Shown one piece after another: positions 45,935-53,456 of a stretch of DNA of 64,000 nucleotides. The stretch is from Chitinophaga arvensicola. GTDB taxonomy: Bacteria; Bacteroidota; Bacteroidia; Chitinophagales; Chitinophagaceae. The notes beneath the pieces were generated by a model that saw only the letters and a program-made list of their open reading frames with translations, made no database searches and was not told the origin of the DNA. The number at the start of each line of letters is the position of its first letter. Position 1 is the stretch's first letter. The position numbers were made by a program, and so were the translations under genes. The DNA is taken from contig NZ_FOJG01000001.1 of assembly GCF_900110835.1 (NCBI RefSeq), forward strand, positions 3,131,499 through 3,195,498, written 5' to 3'.

Positions 45935-46147
45935 TTACTGATGCGGTGTCTGCGGATGCAACAGCTGAAACAGTGCCTTCTGCAGATCATCGTTATGTAA
46001 ATTATTTAACTGCTCTGTTGCGATCTCGTAAAAGGCCGTTTTCTTGCCTAATACGCCTATTACAAACGTGTGCCCTGCCTGTACCGGCTCCGCAGTCTGG
46101 GGGTGCTTTTTTGATAGTGTTACCACTACGTCTTTGAATTTTGACAT
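45935..46147 (-). CDS. Small hypothetical protein (70 aa)
   Basis: I do not recognise this gene. It encodes 70 residues beginning MSKFKDVVVTLSKKHPQTAEP, with a central hydrophobic strand (GHTFVIGVLGKKTAFYEIA) and an amphipathic C-terminal helix rich in Leu and Gln. It has no signal peptide or transmembrane helix. It lies 46 bases after the ABC exporter and immediately before a strong terminator, so it fits as the last gene of that operon. Its amino-acid composition is protein-like, which supports it as a real gene. Confidence 0.5.
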   Translation of the reverse strand: MSKFKDVVVTLSKKHPQTAEPVQAGHTFVIGVLGKKTAFYEIATEQLNNLHNDDLQKALFQLLHPQTPHQ

Positions 46148-46193
46148 GTAGTGAATATAACAAAAAATCCCGACTTCCGGGAAAAATACCGCA

Positions 46194-47957
46194 TCAGCTC
46201 ATTCTTACGTCCTGCTGTAATTTCTCCATCGCATTCTGGAAAGACCCTGCGCGCGTCACTTCGCCGGAATTCACAAAGAATATTTCATCTGCATTTTCAA
46301 TGGTGTTCAACCGGTGTGCGATGATCACTCTCGTGGTGCTTTCCGGCAACTTCTCCAGGATCTCGCCCAGCAATTGTTCGGTCACCGTATCAATATTGGC
46401 GGTGGCTTCATCGAGGATCAGCAGGTCTGGTTTGCGCAGTACTGCCCGCATAAAGGCGATCAGTTGTTTCTGTCCGAGGCTTACACTATCGCCGCCGGAA
46501 AGCACTTTTGTCTCCAGCCCGTTTTCAAAGATGGCCAGCAACTTTTCGAGGTTGGCTTCTCTGATCACTTCGATCAGTTGTTCATTGGAGAAATCTTTAT
46601 ATGCCGGGTTGCCGTAGAGGATGTTTTCTTTTACGGTGCCGGTGAATAAGAAAGGTTCCTGTAAAATAAATCCTATTTTCTGTGAACGCTCATCGGCGTC
46701 ATAGCTGCGGATATCCCTGCCGTTCAGCAATACTGTTCCCTGTGTGGGATCGTAGAGCCGCGCAATCAGGGATGCAGTGGTAGTTTTACCGCCACCGGTA
46801 GGGCCTACCAGCGCATAGGTTTTACCTTTTTCCAGCGAGAGACTGATATTATGCAGGATCTCTTTTCCTTCAGGATAACCGAAATGTACGTTACGAAACT
46901 CCAGCAGTGCCGGATGCATACCCGGTGCATTGGTGGAAGGTACGGTTACCAGGTCTGTTTCAAGTCCGAGAATCTCTGAGATGCGGTCCCAGCCAGCCAT
47001 CGCCACCTGGAAGTTGGCCCATAAAGTCGCCAGTTGTCTTAACGGATTATAGAAATAAGTAGCATATGCCAGGTAACTAACGAGTAAGCCTATACTAAAT
47101 TCTCCCTGTGTAATCAGGTAGATTCCACCGGTGAGTACCAGCAATTGTGCGATACTGGCACACATGGCATAAAAGGGCAGAAATACGTTGTTGGCAAGAC
47201 CCGTACCTATTGCGCTTTCATAGTTTTTTTCATTGGCATCCTGGAAACGCTGCCGGAAATAATCGCGGCGGTTGAAGGCTACAATCACTTTGAAATTACT
47301 CAGGCTTTCCTGGATTTCCGCGCTCATATTACCCACTGTTTTCAGGTTGGCGGCATTCTTTCTTTTTACCCAGGGCGATAGTATGCGGGTGAAGATCAAT
47401 ATGAGCAATGCCGGCGCCAGTGCGGCAATACCAATCTTGTAATTGATCACCAGCAGGAAAATACCCGCACCAATCATGGTAGAAATATTACCCACAAACT
47501 GCATCAGCGATTGGGAAAAAAACTGGTTCAGTTTATCGGTATCATTATTTACCCGGGAGATCAGATCGCCTGCTTTATTCTGGTTAAAGAAAGCCACAGG
47601 TAATTGCTGGATCTTACTGAAAATGGCATTACGCAGGGTAAATAAGGTACGTTGACCCACACCGCCCATCAGTTTGGTCTGGAAGTAACTGGTGAATAAT
47701 GCTACCAGGTAAATCCCGAGCAGGATACCGGAGAAAATGAGTACGCCGTGGTATTGCTTATGCTGTACATAATGATCGATCGTGTAACCTATCAGGAACG
47801 GTCCCAGCAGGTTGAGCACCGAGTTAAGCAGGATGGCGATCAATGCTACTGCCAGGTTTTTTCTTTCCTGTGAGATCAGCTTCAGCAGGTTACTGAATGC
47901 GGAGTAGTTGGATATTTTCTGTTCCTTCTCCGTAAACTTATTAAGATTGTAATTCAT
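46194..47957 (-). CDS. ABC exporter subunit with catalytic ATP site
   Basis: A 587-residue fusion of a six-helix transmembrane domain and an ATPase domain. Walker A is GPTGGGKTT (about 385-393), Walker B ends LILDEATANID with catalytic Glu517, and the switch His548 is present (IIAHRLN). Its signature motif is VSLGQ (492-496), not LSGGQ. ATG 47957 is used: it overlaps the upstream ABC gene by 17 bases, which implies translational coupling. It should form a heterodimer with that neighbour. Lipid or drug export is likely; the substrate is unknown. Confidence 0.9.
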   Translation of the reverse strand: MNYNLNKFTEKEQKISNYSAFSNLLKLISQERKNLAVALIAILLNSVLNLLGPFLIGYTIDHYVQHKQYHGVLIFSGILLGIYLVALFTSYFQTKLMGGVGQRTLFTLRNAIFSKIQQLPVAFFNQNKAGDLISRVNNDTDKLNQFFSQSLMQFVGNISTMIGAGIFLLVINYKIGIAALAPALLILIFTRILSPWVKRKNAANLKTVGNMSAEIQESLSNFKVIVAFNRRDYFRQRFQDANEKNYESAIGTGLANNVFLPFYAMCASIAQLLVLTGGIYLITQGEFSIGLLVSYLAYATYFYNPLRQLATLWANFQVAMAGWDRISEILGLETDLVTVPSTNAPGMHPALLEFRNVHFGYPEGKEILHNISLSLEKGKTYALVGPTGGGKTTTASLIARLYDPTQGTVLLNGRDIRSYDADERSQKIGFILQEPFLFTGTVKENILYGNPAYKDFSNEQLIEVIREANLEKLLAIFENGLETKVLSGGDSVSLGQKQLIAFMRAVLRKPDLLILDEATANIDTVTEQLLGEILEKLPESTTRVIIAHRLNTIENADEIFFVNSGEVTRAGSFQNAMEKLQQDVRMS

Positions 47958-49683
47958 AGTTGCTGGTGCTTTGTTGGGAATTAAAGATCTGCATGTACTC
48001 AGGACTGGAGTGCAGGAGCGATTCATGCGTGCCGGCGGCTATGATTTCACCCTGCATCAGCAGGATGATCTGGTCGTAATGGGTCACGGAAGCAATCTTC
48101 TGTGTCACCGACAGCAGCGTGATGCCCGGGTATTCTGCCTGTACATTGGCCAGAATTTTCTTTTCCGTATTGGTATCTACGCGGGCGGTGAAATCATCCA
48201 GCAGCAGGATCTTTGGGTTAATAGCCAGCGCGCGGGCCAGCATGATACGTTGTTTTTGTCCGCCGGAAAGACTGGCGCCTCTTTCTGACACCACCGTCTC
48301 CAGTTTCTCCGGAAGGGCTTCGGTAAAGTCTTTCAGCTCCGCAGTATATAAGGCTTTTTCCATCGCCGCCTGGGTCACGGTTTCATTAAAGGCGATGTTT
48401 TCGCGGATACTCATATTGAATATGATACTATCCTGGAATACAAAGCCCACCTGGCTGTGGAAGGATTCACTTTTATATTCGCTTACCGGGCGGTCATCTA
48501 TCAGCACGGTACCCGAAGTGGGCTTTATGAGGCCGGTGAGCAGGTACAGCAGCTGTGTTTTCCCCGCCGCCGTAGGCCCGATGATAGCGACCTTCGATCC
48601 GGCTTTAATAGAAAACGAAATATTTTTAAGCACCGGTTTCTGACCGTAGTTAACGGTTACTTCCCGGAATTCGATATCTCCCTTAACAGGGGTAGTAAGA
48701 TCACCCTCCGGCATAATATCCGGCATATTGATCACGTTGCTGATCCTTTGATAGGAGGCGGTGGCCTGCGCAATGATATTGCTCATAAAGCCAATGACCA
48801 GTATCGGGAAGATGAGTAACGCGAGGTAGCTGCTGAATGCCGCAAAATCGCCCAGGCTCATACTGCCGGTGATCACAAAATGTCCGCCGAGCGCGAGGAT
48901 AATCAGGTTGGCAATACCGGCGGTGAAGGTGATTACCGGGATCAGTCCTGCAAAGAGTTTCACGATAGAAAGACCAAAATCCATGGCCTTGCCGTTGGCA
49001 TCCAGGAATTTCTGGTATTCCAGCTGCTGGGAATTGATGACGCGTATCAACGCGGCGCCCAGGATACTTTCATTGATTACCTTATTCAGCCAGTCCATAA
49101 CCTCCCGGCTTTTAATAAACAGGGACCTCACTTTGCGCAGTACCAGGAAAAAGGTAACGCCTATCACCGGCAATGTGGCAATTACAGCCAGCGCCAGTTT
49201 CCAGTCGATCGTGATCAGCAGTACGCTGGCGCCGATAATGATAAACAGGGAAGATACCAGCGATACAATTGCCTGTGATACAAACAGCTTGATAGAGTCT
49301 ACGTCTGCAATGAGATTGGTGAGCAACCGCGAAGGGTTGGCCTGTTCTACCCAGGCATAACTCTGTCCGGATATCTTATCAGATATTTTGGTACGCAGGT
49401 TACGCGCTACTTTTTCAGAGACATATGTTTGAATGATGTTCTGGAAATAAGTAAACAGCAGGATGATGACAACCGCAACGGAGAATTTAATGACCAGCGG
49501 GTTTAGCTGGAAGGTACCATGCTCATAGGCATCGATACCGTTTCCGATAATTTTGGGCAACCACAGGTTGAGTCCATTGCTCAGCAGTGTAAACAGTATC
49601 AGCAGAAACACCATACCAGAATATGGCCGCAGGAGACTGAATATGCCGGCTTCTTTCTTTTTACTACCTTCTTCTTGTTTCAT
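47941..49683 (-). CDS. ABC exporter subunit with degenerate ATP site
   Basis: A 580-residue transmembrane/ATPase fusion. Walker A GPTAAGKT (369-376) and the signature LSGGQ (472-476) are intact, but Walker B ends LLLDDFTARVD with Asp497 in place of the catalytic Glu, and the switch His is replaced by Gln528 (SVTQKIAS). Its own Walker motifs would face the partner's non-canonical VSLGQ in the degenerate site, while its LSGGQ completes the partner's active site. This is the typical heterodimeric exporter plan. First gene of the operon, divergent from the Coq4-like gene. Confidence 0.9.
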   Translation of the reverse strand: MKQEEGSKKKEAGIFSLLRPYSGMVFLLILFTLLSNGLNLWLPKIIGNGIDAYEHGTFQLNPLVIKFSVAVVIILLFTYFQNIIQTYVSEKVARNLRTKISDKISGQSYAWVEQANPSRLLTNLIADVDSIKLFVSQAIVSLVSSLFIIIGASVLLITIDWKLALAVIATLPVIGVTFFLVLRKVRSLFIKSREVMDWLNKVINESILGAALIRVINSQQLEYQKFLDANGKAMDFGLSIVKLFAGLIPVITFTAGIANLIILALGGHFVITGSMSLGDFAAFSSYLALLIFPILVIGFMSNIIAQATASYQRISNVINMPDIMPEGDLTTPVKGDIEFREVTVNYGQKPVLKNISFSIKAGSKVAIIGPTAAGKTQLLYLLTGLIKPTSGTVLIDDRPVSEYKSESFHSQVGFVFQDSIIFNMSIRENIAFNETVTQAAMEKALYTAELKDFTEALPEKLETVVSERGASLSGGQKQRIMLARALAINPKILLLDDFTARVDTNTEKKILANVQAEYPGITLLSVTQKIASVTHYDQIILLMQGEIIAAGTHESLLHSSPEYMQIFNSQQSTSNYELQS

Positions 49684-49860
49684 CTTTTAACAGGTACGTT
49701 TAGCAGTGCGGCTTTTAAGGATTTCCAAATGAAGACGGATCCGCTCTGCAAATATTGTATAATATCGGGGCAAGTTATTATTTTTTTAGCGGTTCCCGGT
49801 AAGCCGGATAACACAGAAATCATAATTGTTTTATATATTGGGGCGACTAGATCCTGTACT

Positions 49861-50559
49861 ATGAATCTCATCCAGCTATCTGCCCGCTTTATTATTCGTC
49901 AGTCTTTCCATTTGTCCGTAAAAATTATTGAAAGTTGTAGTGATACCAGCACCTGCCGGGAGCAGTTGCAGGCACTGAAGCAGTTACCACCGGGTACGCT
50001 TGGCCATGACATCGCCAGCTGCCTCGAACAGCACCGGTTGCGGCTCGTTCCGGGTTTTGAAAGTCACGACCTGAAACACGTATTGCTTGGATTTAAAATG
50101 ACGCCGGAAGATGAGATCCGCCTGCAGGCATTTATGATCGGTAACGGCAACTATACCATGGCCAGCTTTGCGATCTTTATTTACGGGGCACTGCTATTAC
50201 CGGACCGGTGGAGCACTTTCTACAGCGATTGGTGCAAAGGCCGGGAAACTGTGCCGGTAAGTACCTGGACCCTGGAAAGCCATGCGTACTGTGATACAGT
50301 TGCCATTCAGCAATATATTGCCCATCCTGTACCGCAAATTCCTTTTATGAACAGATTTGTAAAATTCGGCGCTATGGCCGCCATCGTAGCCGGTGTATCC
50401 GGTATGCTCTTTTGCCTGCCCTTCCTGTTTTCAGCCTCGGTAGCCGACCTGGTGGGCGCCGGGTTTCCTTTTGTAGGTGGTGCAGTTATCGCCAGCGCAG
50501 GATTGATAGCATTGTCGAATGTAACAGGTATAAAGGCGAAGGAAGTATTAGCAGTGTAA
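49861..50559 (+). CDS. Coq4-like protein with C-terminal membrane helices
   Basis: A 232-residue protein. LPPGTLGHDIASCLEQ (43-58) and the HDLKHVLLGF segment give the Coq4 metal motif HDxxH-x11-E: His69, Asp70, His73 and Glu85 are all present. The C-terminal part has two hydrophobic helices (about 165-185 and 195-220) that could anchor it in the inner membrane. Coq4 acts in ubiquinone synthesis in eukaryotes and proteobacteria, but Bacteroidota use menaquinone, so the role here is open. The frame is open upstream to 49519, but ATG 49861 gives the family N-terminus. It begins a four-gene coupled operon (3 bases to the next gene). Confidence 0.72.
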   Translation: MNLIQLSARFIIRQSFHLSVKIIESCSDTSTCREQLQALKQLPPGTLGHDIASCLEQHRLRLVPGFESHDLKHVLLGFKMTPEDEIRLQAFMIGNGNYTMASFAIFIYGALLLPDRWSTFYSDWCKGRETVPVSTWTLESHAYCDTVAIQQYIAHPVPQIPFMNRFVKFGAMAAIVAGVSGMLFCLPFLFSASVADLVGAGFPFVGGAVIASAGLIALSNVTGIKAKEVLAV

Positions 50560-50562
50560 TTT

Positions 50563-51009
50563 ATGCAAGCCATCATTTTTTGCGGCATTCAGGCCAGCGG
50601 CAAGACTTCCTTTTACAAAGCGAATTTTTTTGATACCCATATGCGGATCTCCATGGATCAGCTGCATACCCGTAATAAGGAAAGTCGCTTCCTGGAAGTC
50701 TGCTTTTCCATACAGCAGCCCTTTGTGGTGGATAATACCAACCCTTCCCGGGCAGACCGGGAATCGTATATCCGGCTTGCCAAACAGCACAAGTTTAAAG
50801 TCACCGGTTATTATTTTCAATCGGCGTTAACCACGGCTATCCAGCGCAACAGCGGCCGTTCCGGAAAAGCAAATATCCCGGAAGCGGGTATCCGGGGTAC
50901 GCATAAAAGGCTGGAACTGCCGGCATATGACGAAGGGTTTGACGAGTTGTACTATGTGGCCATTCAGGATAATACCTTCATTATTAAACCATGGAACAAT
51001 GAAATTTGA
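50563..51009 (+). CDS. Polynucleotide 5'-kinase, T4 Pnkp-like kinase domain
   Basis: A 148-residue P-loop protein: Walker A GIQASGKT (8-15), Asp32 in MRISMDQLH as the likely general base, VVDNTNPSRADR (56-65) and a lid RNSGRSGKANIPE (95-107) that closely parallels the RNSKRGTKA lid of T4 Pnkp. The family phosphorylates 5'-OH ends of RNA or DNA. There is no phosphatase or ligase domain, so it is a free-standing kinase. It starts 3 bases after the Coq4-like gene and overlaps the Thg1-like gene by 11 bases. Nucleic-acid substrate is inferred; a small-molecule kinase is the main alternative. Confidence 0.75.
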   Translation: MQAIIFCGIQASGKTSFYKANFFDTHMRISMDQLHTRNKESRFLEVCFSIQQPFVVDNTNPSRADRESYIRLAKQHKFKVTGYYFQSALTTAIQRNSGRSGKANIPEAGIRGTHKRLELPAYDEGFDELYYVAIQDNTFIIKPWNNEI

Positions 51010-51757
51010 CGACCTTGATGTGAAAATGCGGGCGTTTGAAACAGCACATGATCAGCAGGTGCTGCCGGAAATGTATATGGTAGCCCGGATCGATGGCCGT
51101 GGTTTCACCCGTCTGACCAAAGAAACACATTCTTTTGAAGCGCCGTTCGACGCGCGTTTCAGGGATTATATGATCGATACCACTGCGCATCTGATGAACT
51201 GTGGCTTTAAAGTAATATACGGTTATACCCAGAGCGATGAGATCTCGTTGTTGTTTGATGTCAACGAATCTGCCTTTTCCAGGAAGCACCGGAAATATAT
51301 TTCTATACTTGCGGGGGAAGCCAGTGCAAAGTTTTCTACCTTGCTGGGGGATGTGGCGGCATTTGATTGCCGGCTCAGTGAATTTCCCAATGAAAGGCTG
51401 GTCGTGGATTATTTCCGCTGGCGCAACGAAGATGCACACCGGAATGCACTCAATGCCCATTGCTACTGGCGTTTGCGGCAGGATGGGCTGAACAGGGCCG
51501 ACGCGACCAAAAGAATAGAAGGACTAAGCACTGCGGAAAAGAACGAGCTGCTTTTCTCCTTTGGCATTAACTTTAACGACCTTCCCCTCTGGCAGAAAAG
51601 AGGAACCGGCCTTTACTGGGCGGATACGGAGAAAGAAGCATTTGATATAAAACAACAGACAACCGTTACTGTTAAAAGAAAGCAGCTGCAACGGAACATG
51701 GAATTACCCATGAAAGATGATTACAGCAATTTCATCAACACTATTATAAACGCCTGA
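50999..51757 (+). CDS. Thg1-like protein (tRNA 3'-5' polymerase family)
   Basis: A 252-residue protein beginning MKFDDLDVKMRAFET. The palm-domain carboxylates are in place: Asp32 in ARIDGRGFTRLTK, and Asp80-Glu81 in GYTQSDEISLLF, the spacing of Thg1 enzymes. The later YFRWRNEDAHRNALNAHCYW stretch is the usual TLP form of the region. Thg1 adds G(-1) to tRNA-His; bacterial TLPs repair 5'-truncated tRNAs using the 3' strand as template. ATG 50999 overlaps the kinase gene by 11 bases. Context with a 5'-OH kinase supports RNA 5'-end repair. Confidence 0.9.
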   Translation: MKFDDLDVKMRAFETAHDQQVLPEMYMVARIDGRGFTRLTKETHSFEAPFDARFRDYMIDTTAHLMNCGFKVIYGYTQSDEISLLFDVNESAFSRKHRKYISILAGEASAKFSTLLGDVAAFDCRLSEFPNERLVVDYFRWRNEDAHRNALNAHCYWRLRQDGLNRADATKRIEGLSTAEKNELLFSFGINFNDLPLWQKRGTGLYWADTEKEAFDIKQQTTVTVKRKQLQRNMELPMKDDYSNFINTIINA

Positions 51758-51759
51758 CT

Positions 51760-52371
51760 ATGCCCTGGATCCAGCACCCGATACGCCTCGATGGCCAGCA
51801 TGCACTCCTCACACCGCTGGAGTATCTTCACTTCAATGAGCTGATCAATGTAAGCCATGATCCGCGCATATGGGAGTTTATGCCGGTGATGGGACATGAT
51901 CCGGCCACTTTGCGTAATGCATTGGAACAGGCCATGGAGGCAAGAAATAAAAATGAACGTTATCCATTTGTGATCATTGATAAAGCCAGTAACAAAGTAA
52001 TCGGCAGTACCAGCTACCTGAAAATCAACCCGGAATACAAAAGCCTGGAAATCGGGTGGACCTGGTATCATCCTGATTACTGGGGCACGGGCGTCAATGA
52101 AGAATGTAAGCTGATGCTGCTCACCCATTGCTTCGAAACATTGGGGACCATCCGGGTAGAAATCATCACCTGGGATAAGAACCTCCGTTCCAGGAAAGCC
52201 ATAGAACGTATTGGAGGCCAGCTGGAAGGTATCCGCAGAAATGCGGCGATCCGGTACAATGGCAAAAGGAATTCGGTTATTTACAGCATCATTGATGAGG
52301 AATGGCCGGCCACCAAAGTGAAGCTGACCGACCTCAAAAACCAGCGCTATCAACAGTTGAAGACCAGGTAG
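51760..52371 (+). CDS. GNAT acetyltransferase, RimJ/RimL-like
   Basis: A 203-residue GNAT protein: RLDGQHALLTPL at the N-terminus, VIGSTSYLKINPEYKSLEIGWTW strands, WGTGVNEECKLMLLTHCF in place of the acetyl-CoA loop, and NLRSRKAIERIGGQLEGIRRN, all typical of RimJ/RimL-type N-acetyltransferases. Substrate may be a protein N-terminus, an amino acid or an antibiotic. It starts 2 bases after the Thg1-like stop, so it is part of the same operon, although this could be chance co-location. Confidence 0.85.
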   Translation: MPWIQHPIRLDGQHALLTPLEYLHFNELINVSHDPRIWEFMPVMGHDPATLRNALEQAMEARNKNERYPFVIIDKASNKVIGSTSYLKINPEYKSLEIGWTWYHPDYWGTGVNEECKLMLLTHCFETLGTIRVEIITWDKNLRSRKAIERIGGQLEGIRRNAAIRYNGKRNSVIYSIIDEEWPATKVKLTDLKNQRYQQLKTR

Positions 52372-52470
52372 CCGGTGTATTTTTCGCAGCGATTATAAAA
52401 TAATCATCTTTTATCGGTATTTTTATACCGGTAAATCATCGTTTATATTGTCAGGAGGGTGTTTCCAGGG

Positions 52471-53094
52471 ATGATAGAGGAGTATTCAAACAAGGAGCAT
52501 ATTTTACTGCGAAAGTTCGCTGGCGGAGAACAAACCGCCTTCCAGTTTATATTTAACCAGCATTACAGCGCCCTGTGTTATTTTGCCTTTACCATTGTGG
52601 CAAATGAGCAGGAGGCGGAAGATCTTGTACAGGAAACCTTCTCAAAGCTGTGGGATAAACGCAGCGATTTTAAATCTGCCACCAATATAAAAGCCTTTCT
52701 TTTTATTGCCACCAAAAATGCCTGCCTCAATTTTTTGAAGAGCAGGGAGCGGCTGCAGATAAAGGAAAAAGAGTTTTCTTACCTGCAGGACGATCAGGTA
52801 ACGGACGATATGACCGGCTTTGATCCGGTGCTGACGGAAACAGAAATTATTCAGCAGCTGTATGAAGAAATTGAACAGCTGCCCACCCAATGCCGGCGCA
52901 TCTTTAAAATGAGCTATCTCGAAGGGCGCAAAAACGAGGATATTGCCAATACCCTGCAAATCTCCTATAATACGGTAAGGGCGCAGAAATTAAGAGCATT
53001 GAAACTTATCAGGAGCAGCCTGATAAAAAAGAACATCATTCCATTGTTGGGCGTTTACATCACCCTCCTCAAGCATTATTATAATTATTACTGA
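52471..53094 (+). CDS. ECF sigma factor, FecI-like
   Basis: A 207-residue sigma-70 family protein: region 2 with ALCYFAFTIVANEQEAEDLVQETFSKLW and region 4 with LPTQCRRIFKMSYLEGRKNEDIANTLQISYNTVRAQ. An AGGAGG lies at 52453-52458, 12 bases before ATG 52471; the GTG at 52459 would touch it, so ATG is chosen. It controls, with the FecR anti-sigma factor downstream, the STN-domain SusC operon in a cell-surface signalling cascade. The gap of 362 bases to fecR is long for such pairs and holds repeats. Confidence 0.9.
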   Translation: MIEEYSNKEHILLRKFAGGEQTAFQFIFNQHYSALCYFAFTIVANEQEAEDLVQETFSKLWDKRSDFKSATNIKAFLFIATKNACLNFLKSRERLQIKEKEFSYLQDDQVTDDMTGFDPVLTETEIIQQLYEEIEQLPTQCRRIFKMSYLEGRKNEDIANTLQISYNTVRAQKLRALKLIRSSLIKKNIIPLLGVYITLLKHYYNYY

Positions 53095-53130
53095 TCATCG
53101 TTGCTCCGGTAAAACCGCGTACCAACCAGT

Positions 53131-53175
53131 ACCCGCTATGCCATAGCGGGTATGCCGGGCTTATTTCCGGCCCGG
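53131..53175 (+). terminator. Two hairpins after the sigma gene
   Basis: ACCCGCTATG and CATAGCGGGT form a 10-base palindrome with one central base (53131-53151), followed by a CCGGGC/GCCCGG stem with a 9-base loop (53155-53175). Together they could end or attenuate the sigma transcript. No T-tract follows. Confidence 0.45.
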
Positions 53176-53233
53176 AAGATATTAGGTCAAAATATATATA
53201 TAAGAGGCCGTTTCAATGAAGATCGGCTGTAGA

Positions 53234-53304
53234 TAAGCCCTATCTTATAGGTAGCGGTTATAGGGCGCTCACATGGGTGGGGGATAGGGCTTAGATAGGG
53301 CTTA
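53234..53304. repeat. Repeat cluster in the sigma-fecR gap
   Basis: GATAGGGCTTA occurs twice in direct tandem (53283-53293 and 53294-53304), and its inverted copy TAAGCCCTATC lies at 53234-53244. The two outer elements can form a 12-base stem (TAAGCCCTATCT / AGATAGGGCTTA). The 362-base stretch 53095-53456 holds no gene. The elements could be binding sites or an RNA switch in the leader of fecR. Confidence 0.55.
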
Positions 53305-53456
53305 CCTCCTGAAACGCTTACTGGTATTGATGTTGAAAACACGTTTTGGGAGATTTAATACCGTTTATGGTAGTGATCGTTTTTAGGCGGAAAATATTTT
53401 TCGCGATTTCTTTAATCGAAAACAATTTTTCATTGTTTCTATACTAAAAGAGGGAA

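Noticed and set aside
49519-49860. N-terminal extension of the Coq4-like frame
   Set aside because: It overlaps the start of the divergent ABC gene, and the family-like sequence begins only at ATG 49861.
49861-50559. Ubiquinone biosynthesis as the role of the Coq4-like gene
   Set aside because: No other ubiquinone gene is visible, and the lineage is expected to use menaquinone; only the motif, not the pathway, can be claimed.
52415-52430. CGGTAT/ATACCG hairpin before the ECF sigma gene as a terminator
   Set aside because: Only a 6-base stem with a 4-base loop and no T-tract after it; too weak to list as a feature.
53234-53304. CRISPR-like array
   Set aside because: Only two tandem copies and one inverted copy of an 11-base element, without regular spacers or cas genes.
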